A stretch of 64,000 nucleotides of DNA from Myxococcales bacterium (lineage in GTDB: Bacteria; Myxococcota_A; Polyangia; Nannocystales; Nannocystaceae). Numbering within the stretch: the stretch's first letter is position 1; each line of letters starts with the position of its first letter. This document shows, piece by piece, positions 9,084-18,800 of this stretch. The stretch is from assembly GCA_014240065.1 (NCBI GenBank), contig JAAZXR010000006.1:54936-118935 (forward strand), read 5' to 3'. Position numbers and translations under genes: made by a program. The notes under the pieces were generated by a model. That model did no database searches and was not told the origin of the DNA. It saw only the letters and a list, made by a program, of their open reading frames with translations.

Positions 9084-9530
9084 ATGCAAGTCATTTTGAC
9101 CCAAGATGTGGAGAAGCTCGGTGGAGCTGGAGACATCGTCACCGTCAAGGCCGGATATGGCCGCAACTTCCTGCTCCCGCGCGGCTACGCGCTGGTGGCA
9201 TCGCGCGGGAACGTCGCGCGTTTGGAGCACCACAAGCGCGCCATCGCCAAGCGACAAGAGGAGCGCAAAGAAGGCGACCTCGCTGTTGTCAAGAAGCTCG
9301 AGAGCGTGAGCGTCTCCATCGCCCGTAAGGTCGGCGAGGACGACAAGATGTTCGGGAGCGTGTCCACTCGAGACATCGCCGACGCGCTCGTCGCTCAAAA
9401 CGTCGAGGTGGATCGTCGCGCGGTACGTCTCAAGGAGCCGCTTCGGAGCCTCGGACAGCACACGGTTGAGATCCGCTTCTCCGCGGACGTGAAGTGCGAG
9501 CTCGTCGTGAACGTGGTCGCGATCCGATAA
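9084..9530 (+). CDS. rplI: 50S ribosomal protein L9
   Basis: A 148-residue L9 of normal length. The N-terminal rRNA-binding domain begins MQVILTQDVEKLGGAGDIV and contains the conserved GYGRNFLLPRGYA. The connecting helix and C-terminal domain (GSVSTRDIADAL) follow. It is third in the conserved rpsF-rpsR-rplI order, with an AAAGGA-type ribosome-binding site, and is closed by a terminator at 9563. Confidence 0.97.
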   Translation: MQVILTQDVEKLGGAGDIVTVKAGYGRNFLLPRGYALVASRGNVARLEHHKRAIAKRQEERKEGDLAVVKKLESVSVSIARKVGEDDKMFGSVSTRDIADALVAQNVEVDRRAVRLKEPLRSLGQHTVEIRFSADVKCELVVNVVAIR

Positions 9531-9562
9531 CCGACGCGCCGGGAGGCGCCGAGAGGACGTCT

Positions 9563-9590
9563 GCAGCCGCCGGCTGCGGGCGTTTTTTTT
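9563..9590 (+). terminator. Rho-independent terminator after rplI
   Basis: GCAGCC (9563-9568) and GGCTGC (9572-9577) form a stem with a 3-nt loop. After five more bases comes a run of eight T (9583-9590). Confidence 0.8.
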
Positions 9591-9653
9591 GTGGATCGAG
9601 GCGGCTCCCGCGCTCCACGGCGAATCCACAGGCAGACTTGTTATGCTGCGTCG

Positions 9654-11075
9654 ATGCATGGTCCACGGACGCTCCCGCATAACCTAGAGGCCGAGCGCTC
9701 GGTGCTCGGCAGCGTGCTGCTCAACGAACGAATCCTCGGCGACGTGGTGGCGCTGCTGCAGCCGGACGATTTTTACGTGCCGGCGCACCGCGCCATTTTC
9801 TCAGCGATGGTCGACTTGTCCGAAGAGGGGCAGCCGGCGGACGTGATCACCCTCGAGGACCGTCTGCGGAAGCGTGACGAGCTCAACATGGTGGGTGGCA
9901 TCGAGGCCCTCTCCAAACTCGCGGATCGCTACGCGACCTCTCATAACGCGCTCGCGCACGCAAAGCTGGTACGCCAGACAGCGCAGCTGCGCAGCTTCGC
10001 GACGGAGGCTCGCGAGCTTTCCAGCAAGGCCATGGATGAGGTGGAGGATGTCAGCGCGTTCTTGGATGACGCTCAAGTTCGGATCCTTGAGGTCAGTCAG
10101 CACGGAGAGCGCAGCGAGTACCAAAGCTCCAGTCAGATCCTCGGGGGAGTGTTCGCGTCGATCAAGGCGCGCCTCGAGTCGTCCAGCACCATCACGGGCG
10201 TCGGCACCGGCTACAAGCAACTCGACGAGCTGACGGCGGGGCTGCAGCCTCAAGACCTCATCATCATCGCGGCGCGCCCCTCGATGGGGAAGACCGCGTT
10301 CGCGCTGAACATCGCCCAGCGCGCTTGCATCCCGCGCTTGCGGAGCGCAGAGCTGCCTGAAGAGGAGCGGAGCAGCCTGGTGCCGGTGCTGTTCTTTTCG
10401 CTCGAGATGGGTCCAGAGCAGCTGATCGAACGGATCTTGTGCAGCGAGGCGAGGGTGGACTATGCCGGCGTCCGCCGGGGCGTCCTCACAGAGAAGGGCG
10501 ACATCAACAAGCTCGTGTACACGGCGGGGAGGCTCGGGGACGCCAAGCTTTATATCGATTCGAACACGAGCCCGTCGGTCCTCGAGATTCGCAACGTCGC
10601 GCGGCGGTGGAGGAACGACAAGTCAATTTTCCCCGACCCCTCCAAGCCCGGGATGATCGTGGTGGACTACTTGCAGCTGTGTCGGGGTGCGCGGGACCGC
10701 TACGAGTCGCGAGCGCAGGAGATCACGGAGATCTCACGAGGACTCAAGACCCTCGCCCGAGAGGTGAACTGCCCCGTGTTGGCGCTGTCGCAGCTTAATC
10801 GCGCCGTTGATGCGCGGAGCGATCACCGCCCGATGCTGTCGGACCTGCGAGAGTCCGGCGCGATCGAGCAGGACGCGGACGTCATCATGTTTATCTACCG
10901 GGGCGAGCGATATTTGACCACCGAAGCCACAGATGAGGAGCGCGCGAAGGTCGAGGGCCGCGCCGAGCTCATTTTGGGGAAGCAGCGAAATGGCCCCATT
11001 GGCACCGTTCACCTTAACTTCATCAAGCGCTTTACGAGGTTTGAGGACCCGGCGCACGACGGGATGCGCCCTTGA
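9654..11075 (+). CDS. dnaB: Replicative DNA helicase DnaB
   Basis: A 473-residue hexameric helicase of the replication fork. The N-terminal domain begins LPHNLEAERSVLGSVLLN. The RecA-like domain has GTGYKQLDELTAGLQPQDL, Walker A ARPSMGKTAFALN, Walker B MIVVDYLQL, SQLNRAVD, and the arginine-finger region SDLRESGAIEQDADVIMF. The frame reaches back to GTG 9591, but ATG 9654 gives the normal N-terminus. A -10-like TATGCT at 9642-9647 sits exactly 7 nt before that ATG with no Shine-Dalgarno, suggesting a leaderless message. No intein is seen. Confidence 0.97.
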   Translation: MHGPRTLPHNLEAERSVLGSVLLNERILGDVVALLQPDDFYVPAHRAIFSAMVDLSEEGQPADVITLEDRLRKRDELNMVGGIEALSKLADRYATSHNALAHAKLVRQTAQLRSFATEARELSSKAMDEVEDVSAFLDDAQVRILEVSQHGERSEYQSSSQILGGVFASIKARLESSSTITGVGTGYKQLDELTAGLQPQDLIIIAARPSMGKTAFALNIAQRACIPRLRSAELPEEERSSLVPVLFFSLEMGPEQLIERILCSEARVDYAGVRRGVLTEKGDINKLVYTAGRLGDAKLYIDSNTSPSVLEIRNVARRWRNDKSIFPDPSKPGMIVVDYLQLCRGARDRYESRAQEITEISRGLKTLAREVNCPVLALSQLNRAVDARSDHRPMLSDLRESGAIEQDADVIMFIYRGERYLTTEATDEERAKVEGRAELILGKQRNGPIGTVHLNFIKRFTRFEDPAHDGMRP

Positions 11076-11082
11076 AGGCCCG

Positions 11083-11145
11083 CGCCCCTCGCCCCGCGAC
11101 CCTCGCCCCTCGACCCTCGACCCTCGGCCCTCGCCCCTCGAGCCG
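11083..11145 (+). repeat. Degenerate CCCTCG tandem repeat after dnaB
   Basis: Short units of the type CCTCGACC, CCTCGCCC and CCTCGGCC follow each other for about 60 bases between dnaB and the next gene. There is no coding sense, and it looks like slippage-prone simple sequence. Confidence 0.6.
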
Positions 11146-11277
11146 CGAGGGCCGAGTCGGCGGGGCTTCGCCCGACCGCGGGTTCAAAAAGCGCCCGAGA
11201 GGCGCAAATGACGCGCTCATGAAACACTGCGAGGCGTTGTTTTGGGCCCGTGCCCGCTCGTGATAGCGTCGGGCCAC

Positions 11278-12327
11278 ATGCCAGCGGTCCCTCAGAAGAT
11301 TGGCCATTTCAAGGTCTCGCGGCTCCTTGGAAAAGGAGCGATGGGCGAGGTCTTCGAAGCGGTAGATTCTTCGTTAGGTCGGCGCGTGGCGGTCAAGGTG
11401 CTGAGTCAAAAGCATCGGGAATCCAAAGAGTTTAAGACTCGGTTCGAACGGGAAGGCCGTTCGCTGGCGACGATGAACCACAAGCACGTGGTGCAGGTCT
11501 ACTTTATTGGCGAGCACGAGGGCCGGCCATTTTTGGCGATGGAGTATCTCGACGGCATCGACGTCGGCCAGGCGATCAAGCGCAACGGGCCGTTGCACCC
11601 CGGGGACGCGGCGGAGATCATTCGGCAAGCGGCCTCGGGCCTCCAAGAAACCCAGCGTGCGGGGGTGGTGCATCGCGATGTGAAGCCCTCCAACCTTGTG
11701 CTCACGTCGTCGGGCGAAGTGAAGGTTACAGACTTCGGGCTCGCCAAAGCGCTTCAAGAAGACATGTCGATCACCGCCACGGGTGTGTTCGTCGGTACGC
11801 CTGACTATCTCGCGCCGGAGCAAGCCATGGGCGACGACGTGGACGCATCTGCAGACATCTATGCGTTGGGCTGCTCGCTGTACCATATGTGCAGCGGGAA
11901 CCCGCCGTTTCGCAAGGGGGGTTCCGACGATCACTACACGGCGGTCGTGCGCAGACACCTGAAGTCCGAGCGACCGCAGCTCAAGAATGTGCTGCCCAAG
12001 TTTGACGAGGCGCTCAGCGATCTGTGTAGGCGGATGATGAGTCGGAGGCTCGACGTGCGACCGAACTACGCGGAGCTGGTGGACGCGCTCGGGGATGTGG
12101 TGGGTCGACTGGGTGGTCGCCTCCCACCACGTCACGTGGACCCTGAGACCGGGCTCTCGCACACGACGGGGCCGCTGTCGGTGGTGGAAGAGGCGGTGGA
12201 GTCTGGTGTTACGGACGCGCCCGAAGTTCGCCCGAGGGCCGGCGTCTCTATGGTTCAGCTCATGATGATCGTTGCGGGTGTGCTGGTGGCCGGCGTCCTG
12301 ATTGGGTTGACGCTCGCGGGGAGTTAG
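11278..12327 (+). CDS. Membrane-anchored Ser/Thr protein kinase
   Basis: A Hanks-type kinase of 349 residues. The kinase domain spans about residues 8-270, with LLGKGAMGEVFEAVD glycine loop, VAVKVL lysine, HRDVKPSN catalytic loop, DFGLAK and GTPDYLAPEQ. A linker of about 60 residues leads to a single C-terminal helix, MMIVAGVLVAGVLIGLTLA, ending two residues before the stop, so the kinase is cytoplasmic with a membrane tail and almost no periplasmic sensor. ATG 11278 is chosen because the family N-terminus follows; TAGCGT at 11265-11270 lies 7 nt upstream and no Shine-Dalgarno is seen. Substrates are unknown. Purine nucleoside phosphorylase follows 29 nt later. Confidence 0.92.
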   Translation: MPAVPQKIGHFKVSRLLGKGAMGEVFEAVDSSLGRRVAVKVLSQKHRESKEFKTRFEREGRSLATMNHKHVVQVYFIGEHEGRPFLAMEYLDGIDVGQAIKRNGPLHPGDAAEIIRQAASGLQETQRAGVVHRDVKPSNLVLTSSGEVKVTDFGLAKALQEDMSITATGVFVGTPDYLAPEQAMGDDVDASADIYALGCSLYHMCSGNPPFRKGGSDDHYTAVVRRHLKSERPQLKNVLPKFDEALSDLCRRMMSRRLDVRPNYAELVDALGDVVGRLGGRLPPRHVDPETGLSHTTGPLSVVEEAVESGVTDAPEVRPRAGVSMVQLMMIVAGVLVAGVLIGLTLAGS

Positions 12328-12356
12328 GCGCCACGGATGGTGGTGTTGGAAGGAAG

Positions 12357-13181
12357 ATGATGTCGAAGGAGATCAGGGAACACGCGCGCTCCGCCGTGCG
12401 AGAGTGGCTCGGTGACTGTGTGCCGGATTGGATGCTGGTGTGTGGCTCCGGCATGGGCGCCGGACTGATGGAGGGTGTCGAGAGCGGGGGACTCGGCGTC
12501 ACCGTGGAGCGCCAAATTACGCTCGAGGCGCTCGGCTTGCCGGTGTCGACGGTGCCCGGGCACGGGAATTCGCTCATCTTGGGGGCGCTCGGAGCCGCGC
12601 GAGTCTGCGTCCAAACGGGGCGGCTTCACCCGTACGAGGGTCACGACGTGCGGTTGTGTACGACCGTGCTCGACACGGTGCTCGAGGCCGGCGCGAAGCG
12701 GGTCATGCTGACCGCGGCGGTGGGCGCGCTCACGGACACGCTCGCGGCCGGGGAAGTTGTCGCGCTGCGGGACCAGATGGCGTTGTTCGGGCCGACCCCG
12801 CTCGTGGGCCCAAGCTTCATCGACTGCTCCAATATCTACGACGCCGCGCTGCGCGAGTGCGCCGTGGAGGTTGGCCGCCAGCAGGGGCTCGCGCTCAAGA
12901 GCGTGGTGTACGCCCACGCACGCGGACCGCAGTACGAGACGCCGGCGGAGTGCGCGGCCTTGAAGACGCTCGGTGGAGAGGTGGTGGGGATGTCGACCAC
13001 CTACGAGGCGGTGGCCGCGGCCTCGCGGGGGGTCCCTTGCGCCGGCCTCGCCATCGTGACGAACGCGGCCGGCGCCGACGGGTTGTCGCACGACGAGGTC
13101 AAGGAGCGCTCCAATGAAGCGCGCTCGACGCTCGCGAGGTTGCTGATCGACGTGATCAAAGCGGCACCCGGAGTCGAGTGA
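12357..13181 (+). CDS. Purine nucleoside phosphorylase (PNP/MTAP family)
   Basis: A 274-residue enzyme that cleaves purine nucleosides with phosphate to base and ribose 1-phosphate (salvage). Family motifs are LVCGSGMGAGL (phosphate loop), VPGHGNSLILG (catalytic His), QTGRLHPYEGHD, LTAAVGAL, GPQYETPAECAALKTLG, VVGMSTTYEAVAA and TNAAGADGLSHDEV. The length fits the trimeric low-molecular-mass class. The start has a GGAAGGAAG ribosome-binding site directly upstream. Its stop TGA (13179-13181) shares a base with the ATG of the next gene, so the two are translationally coupled. Confidence 0.93.
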   Translation: MMSKEIREHARSAVREWLGDCVPDWMLVCGSGMGAGLMEGVESGGLGVTVERQITLEALGLPVSTVPGHGNSLILGALGAARVCVQTGRLHPYEGHDVRLCTTVLDTVLEAGAKRVMLTAAVGALTDTLAAGEVVALRDQMALFGPTPLVGPSFIDCSNIYDAALRECAVEVGRQQGLALKSVVYAHARGPQYETPAECAALKTLGGEVVGMSTTYEAVAAASRGVPCAGLAIVTNAAGADGLSHDEVKERSNEARSTLARLLIDVIKAAPGVE

Positions 13182-14269
13182 TGATCGCGATCGATCCGGA
13201 GCTGCGCATCCCGGCGAAGCGCCTCGCGGCGGCCGCTCGCGCGTTACAACCAACGTTGATGCGGCTCGTGGCCGCGAGCGCCGACCGGCTCGGCGCCGCG
13301 CTTGAGGCTGACTGCGCCATGGTGCCGTGGGATCGCGAGCAGCTGATCGGCCAGCTTCAGCGTCAACTCGTAGATCTCGCCGAGGCGCGCTTCACCGTCT
13401 ACGGGGGTCCGACCGCGCACGTCTGCGAGCGCCGCTCACAGCCCCTGGAGGCGATCCCGCAGGCGTGGAGGTGGCTGCGCGAAGGGCGTCGGGTCTTCGT
13501 GGACGCGGAGCCGGGCGCTTGTGGGCAAGCGCTCCACCTGCTGGCCGAGATGGGTGAGGTGCTCGGATTTGGTGTGTTGACGACCTCGCGAGACGGTGGC
13601 GCCGCTCCAAAGGGAGCTGTGGATGGCGGCGTCGCCCCAGCGCGAGCGCGGGTCGCCTTCATCTCCGCCGACGCAGACGAGGAGCTCGCGGCCTATGTGC
13701 TCGCGCGAGCGTGCCTGCGTCGATCAGGGATGGACCCCCGCGCGGTACACATCGCGGTCGTGGATGGCGACGGAGACAAGCTCGGGAGGATGCTGCGGCG
13801 GCTGTGGTTTTCTGTGCGTTTTTCGGACGCGAAAGATCATGGGGCGTTCGCGGGGCCGGTCCCCGAGGATGTCGCGGCGAGTCTTGAGGCCTCCGCGGAG
13901 GCGCTCATGGCGAGCTCCGCGGTCGAGTGTTGGGTCCCCCTGCGTCGCTTGGAGGGGGCGCCGGAGATGAGCGGCGCCCTGATGGCCCCGTCGCTTTGGG
14001 CGACCGCGCCGGGAGTGAGCGGCGAGAGGCTCGATGAGGTGTTAACTATCTTCCCCGCGGTGGGCCCCACGCTGTTGTTGTTGCGTGAGGATCCGTCGCA
14101 GGCGCAGGCGCTGCTCGCCCGACTCGTCAAGAGGGGCTCTCGATGGACGCTCATCGGCCCGCGCGGCGCCCACGAGGGATCGCGCGGCGTCGAGGCGCCG
14201 CTTCGCGTCTTCGATGGCGCGCTCCTCGAAGAACGTCTACCCCCTGGACTCCCGAAACCACGCCCGTAG
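13181..14269 (+). CDS. Unrecognised protein coupled to PNP; distant aldehyde-dehydrogenase-like look
   Basis: A 362-residue soluble protein starting at ATG 13181 (or the adjoining GTG 13178) on the PNP stop codon. I do not recognise it with confidence. An N-terminal helical part (about 1-75) is followed by alternating strands and helices. The segments REGRRVFVDAEPGACGQAL, ARACLRRSGMDPRAVHIAVV and LDEVLTIFPAVGPTLLLLRE recall the spacing of ALDH superfamily domains, but the catalytic Cys and Glu signatures are not evident, so it would be a degenerate member at best. Coupling to PNP hints at a nucleoside or pentose-related role, which is inference only. Confidence 0.7.
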   Translation: MIAIDPELRIPAKRLAAAARALQPTLMRLVAASADRLGAALEADCAMVPWDREQLIGQLQRQLVDLAEARFTVYGGPTAHVCERRSQPLEAIPQAWRWLREGRRVFVDAEPGACGQALHLLAEMGEVLGFGVLTTSRDGGAAPKGAVDGGVAPARARVAFISADADEELAAYVLARACLRRSGMDPRAVHIAVVDGDGDKLGRMLRRLWFSVRFSDAKDHGAFAGPVPEDVAASLEASAEALMASSAVECWVPLRRLEGAPEMSGALMAPSLWATAPGVSGERLDEVLTIFPAVGPTLLLLREDPSQAQALLARLVKRGSRWTLIGPRGAHEGSRGVEAPLRVFDGALLEERLPPGLPKPRP

Positions 14270-14334
14270 GGCTGCTCCGCCCGCACAGCTGCCTGTGGGC
14301 GAGGGCGAGGGCGAGCCCGAAGAGGCGCGGTGCC

Positions 14335-15582
14335 TCAGGGGGTTGGGGGAGCTACGACGACGCCGTCGAGGCACCCGGTGCAGAAGTTGACGAGGCCCCG
14401 TTTTTCCTCGGCGGCCGCTGTGTTGTAGTCGTCGGGACCTGAGTGATATTGGACAGTGCCGCAGCCGTCGGAGGTCATGGCGACCGTCACGCCGGTGCCA
14501 TCGAGGGCCCCGCTCGGGAAGTTTGTCCGGCCTTTGCAGCGCCATGGTTTCTCGGCGTCGCTGCAATCGACAGGATCGAGTTCACAGGTGTCGAATCCAT
14601 CACAGGCAATATCTGCGTCGCAGTACGTCCCCGTTGCGATGCTGTTGAGCTCGTCTACATTGTTGAGGTTCGCGATGGCCCAGTAATTGGGGGGAGCGTC
14701 GACCGTGGCGTTCATCGCCTCGTTCCCGCGGGAGTCAATCTTGAGTGAGTTCAAGTTCTCGGCGCTGCACGGGCAGTCTCCGCTCCACGGGAGCGGGTCG
14801 CCTGACAGGGGGTCGGTATAGTCGTCGCAAGCGGTGTTAAGGTCCACGCCGCATGCGGGCGCAGGGATGGCGTCGTCGGCGATCTTCACCTTGGCGACGC
14901 CGGAATCCATGGTGATCTCGAGGCGTCCTTGCAGGCCATCGACGGTGATGTCGCTGCGGTCGAGGTAGGTGGAATCTTCGGTGTTGTCATCGGTGGTGAG
15001 GATGAGCTTCCCGGCGAAGTTCGACGGGAGGAACACGCGGATGTCAGCGCCGTCACGGATGGGCTGGGTCTGCCCGTCGTAGTACACGCGGATTTGGCAT
15101 CCCGCGAGGAAGCCGTTGGTCGCGTCGCACTCGGCGCCGGCCAGCGACGGGTCGCTCGGGGGCACGAGGCTGTTCGAGGCGAACAGCCACGGTTGAATGC
15201 GCGAGAAACGCCCGGGGTTGTCGGCGCCGTCGCCGAAGGCCTCCGCGTCATCGCACGCGAAGGTGAATTTGTTCAGCTGGACGATGATCTGTCCGAGGCC
15301 TTGGGTTTGATCGCTGGCGGGCGCGAGGGTGTGGTAGACCTCGATGTCACCGCGGTTGATGAAGTTGCCGCCGGATTGGGTGCCGCCGATCTTCAGCTCA
15401 GTAACGTCGTAAGACTCACCCGTAGAGACGGCGATCGAGCCGTCGAGGACCGTCTGCCATCCTGACTTGTAGGGCGTGGTGTTGAGACATCCACCATCTT
15501 GAGGGGCTTCGGCGCATCCGTTGGCACAGCCGGTGAGGCACATGAGGGCAACGAGGGTGAGGGGGCGTTTTCGGTCAATCAT
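14335..15582 (-). CDS. Cys-rich exported lipoprotein, function unknown
   Basis: A 415-residue protein with a lipoprotein signal: MIDRKRPLTLVALMCLTGC, lipobox LTGC. The mature part is rich in Asp, Asn, Gly and paired Cys, and contains a beta-strand segment (LQGRLEITMDSGVAKVKI) of the kind seen in DUF4097/adhesin-like repeats, so an extracytoplasmic beta-rich protein is likely. The start ATG 15582 has AGGA at proper spacing. An upstream promoter is visible at 15608-15636. It is monocistronic and divergent from ileS. Confidence 0.8.
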   Translation of the reverse strand: MIDRKRPLTLVALMCLTGCANGCAEAPQDGGCLNTTPYKSGWQTVLDGSIAVSTGESYDVTELKIGGTQSGGNFINRGDIEVYHTLAPASDQTQGLGQIIVQLNKFTFACDDAEAFGDGADNPGRFSRIQPWLFASNSLVPPSDPSLAGAECDATNGFLAGCQIRVYYDGQTQPIRDGADIRVFLPSNFAGKLILTTDDNTEDSTYLDRSDITVDGLQGRLEITMDSGVAKVKIADDAIPAPACGVDLNTACDDYTDPLSGDPLPWSGDCPCSAENLNSLKIDSRGNEAMNATVDAPPNYWAIANLNNVDELNSIATGTYCDADIACDGFDTCELDPVDCSDAEKPWRCKGRTNFPSGALDGTGVTVAMTSDGCGTVQYHSGPDDYNTAAAEEKRGLVNFCTGCLDGVVVAPPTP

Positions 15583-15607
15583 GCGAGGATCCTGACTTCT
15601 AGGCCAC

Positions 15608-15636
15608 AGCATACCGCGGTCCAAAGGCGCGAGCAA
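15608..15636 (-). promoter_or_regulatory. Promoter of the lipoprotein gene
   Basis: Read on the minus strand, TTGCTC (15636-15631) and TATGCT (15613-15608) are spaced 17 nt apart. Expected start near 15600 gives a short leader containing AGGA before ATG 15582. Confidence 0.55.
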
Positions 15637-15823
15637 CGCAGCACCCCAAAACTGGCGACGGGCCGGTGACTCACCCGCGCCGTCCATGGAGAGGGTCGTT
15701 CGATTGTTCGTTGCTCCGCGGCGCCCTGGCGGATAGGTTCACTCAGTCGAGATCGTAGGCCGCGTCGTGAAGCCGGCGCTCCGTCGCTCCCACGGCGAGC
15801 AACACCCCCCGCCATCGCATCCC

Positions 15824-18800
15824 ATGACCATCTCATCGACCACCTCCGCGCCATCACCACGAGCGTCCCTGGCTCCCCACCAGGCGCAGCTTGATCTCCC
15901 CCAGATTGAGGAGGAGGTGCTCGCGTTGTGGAAGCGCACGGGCGCCGAGGAGCGCAGTCTCTCGGAGGTGCAAGAACGCCCGAAGTTCGTGTTCTACGAC
16001 GGGCCGCCCTTCGCCACCGGCTTGCCGCACTACGGCCACCTGTTGGCCGGGACCATCAAGGACATCGTGCCTCGCTTTTGGTCCATGCGTGGGTACCACG
16101 TGGAGCGCAGGTTCGGCTGGGACTGCCACGGGCTCCCCATCGAGAGCCTGGTGGAGCAAGAGCTTGGCGTCCACGGCCGCGTGGAGATCGAGGCCCTCGG
16201 GGTGCCCAAATTCAATGAGGCGTGCCGAGCCGGCGTGCTTCGCTTCACGGCGGAGTGGGAGCGCGTGGTCAAGCGGATGGGTCGCTGGGTCGACTTTGAA
16301 AACGACTACAAGACCATGGACCGAAGCTTCATGGAGTCGGTGTGGTGGGTGTTTCGTCAGTTGTGGGACAAGGGGCTGATCTACGAGGGCTATCGGGTAC
16401 AGCCAGTGTCTCCGTCGTTGGGAACGCCCCTGTCCAACTTTGAGGTCGCCCAAGGGCCGCAGCAAAAAGACCCCGTGACGCGGAAGGACGGGCACCGCCG
16501 TCGACAAGATCCTTCCATCACGGTGCGATTTGCCCTCGAGGATGAGCCCGGCGCGAACTTGTGGGCGTGGACCACCACCCCCTGGACCCTGCCGACCAAT
16601 CTGGCCTTGGCGGTGCACCCGGACGTGGAGTACGTCAAGGTGCGCGTGGTCGAGACTGGCGAGGTCGCCTACATGGAACCAGGGCGCTTGGCCGACTACC
16701 AGGCGCGCGATCGCCTCGGTGACACGGAGGAGCTCGCGCGGGTGCGAGGCCGCGAGCTCGTGGGCCGTCCCTACGCGCCCTTGTTCCCCTATTTCGCGCA
16801 CTACAAAGAGCGGGAGGACGGCTCTCGATGGGCGTTTCGCGTGGTGGCGGCGGACTACGTCACCACCGACAGCGGTACGGGCATCGTGCACCAAGCACCC
16901 GCCCACGGCGAAGACGACTACCTCGTCGGGCAGCGCGAGGGCTTGCCGTTGGCGATGGCCCTCGATCTCAACGGGGTGTTCCAAGACAGCGTGCCGGACT
17001 TCGCCGGCCAGTTCGCGAAGGACGCGGACAAAGACATCATCGCGTGGCTTCGTCGAGAGGAGCGCGTCGTGGACCTCGACACCGTCGAGCACGCCTATCC
17101 GCACTGCTACCGCACCGAGCAGCCGCTGTTGTACATGGCGATCTCCACGTGGTTTATGAAGGTCGAGCAGATGCGAGACGACCTCGTCTCGAACAACGAC
17201 CAGATCCGCTGGGTCCCCCAGCACGTGGGCTCAGGGCGATTTGGGAATTGGCTGGCCAGCGCCCGTGATTGGAATCTCAGCCGCAATCGATATTGGGGCA
17301 CGCCGCTGCCGGTGTGGCGCTGCGATGAGGATCCGACGGACATGGTGTGCGTCGGCTCGATCTCGGAGCTTGAGACGCTCGCGGGGATGTCCCCGGGAGC
17401 GCTCGAAGATGTCCACCGCGAGTTCGTGGACGACATCACCTTTCCTTCCACGAAGACAGAGGGAGGCACCATGCGGCGGGTCAGCGAGGTGTTCGACTGC
17501 TGGTTCGAGTCGGGATCGATGCCGTATGCCCAAAACCATTACCCGTTCGACGAGAGCAAACGCGGGTTCGTGGAGGACAACATCCCCGCGAACTTTATCG
17601 CCGAGGGACTCGATCAGACCCGCGGGTGGTTTTATACGCTGCACGTGCTGTCGGCGGCGCTGTTTGGCCGGCCCGCCTTTGAGAACGTGATCGTCAACGG
17701 GCTCATCCTCGCCGCGGACGGCAAGAAGATGTCGAAGCGGCTGAAGAACTATCCGGATCCAAAGCTGGTCATCGACACCTACGGCGCCGACGCGCTGCGG
17801 GCGTACCTCATCAATTCCCCGGTGGTTCGCGCGGAGCCGATGCGCTTCGGCAAGCACGCCAAGGACACGAGCGGCGAGGCGGTCAAAGACACGGTGCGTA
17901 CGGTGGTGCTGCCCCTTTGGAACGCCTATAACTTTTTGACGACCTACGCTCAGGCGGACGGCTGGACGCCGACCGACACGCGCGCGCCGACGAGTGACTC
18001 CGAGCTCGACCGTTGGATTTTGTCGCGACTTCAAAGCTTCATCGCGAACATCACGGCGGAGTTTGAGGCCTACAGCCTCTACAACCTGATCCCGCGATAT
18101 CTGGAGTTGTGTGAAGATCTCAACAACTGGTACATCCGCCGCGGCCGCCGTCGGTACTGGCGCGCAGGGGATGAAGAGGGCGCCCACGCGGACAAACAGG
18201 CCGCGTACCAGACGCTGTTTCATGTGCTGGTGACCGTGGCGCACGCCATGGCGCCGGTGCTGCCTTTCTTCTCCGAGTGGCTCTATCAGCGCCTCGTCGT
18301 GGACCTGGGGCTTCACGAGGCGGAGCTGTCGTCGCTGCATCTTTGCGCGTTCCCAACGGTGGATGAAGCGCGGCGCGACGAGGGACTCGAGCGCCGCGTG
18401 GAGGTGGTGCGCGCGGCGGTCGGCTTGGGCCTCTCGTTGCGAGAGCAGCAAAAGCGAGGCGTGCGACGCCCGTTGGGCGCGATGACCGTGGCGTCGACAG
18501 ATCCAGACATTCGCGCGGCGGTCCTCGCCCACCGGGCAGATCTTCAAGCCGAGCTCAACGTGCGGGAGGTCCAGGTGGCGGAGGACGATCGTGGGTTGGT
18601 GTCGCTCAGCGCGAAGGCCAACTTTAAATCGCTGGGGCGACGGCTCGGGAAGAAAATGAAGGTCGTCGCCGCGGCCGTGGCAGCGCTCGACGCCGCGGCG
18701 GTGTCGGCGTTCATGGAGGAGGGGAGCGTCGTCCTCGAGGGCGAGCGCCTCTCGCTGGACGACGTGATCATCGCGCGTGAACCGTGCGAAGGACAGGTTG

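Noticed and set aside
15854..17224. Minus-strand frame of 456 codons
   Set aside because: It is opposite ileS, whose synthetase motifs are unmistakable.
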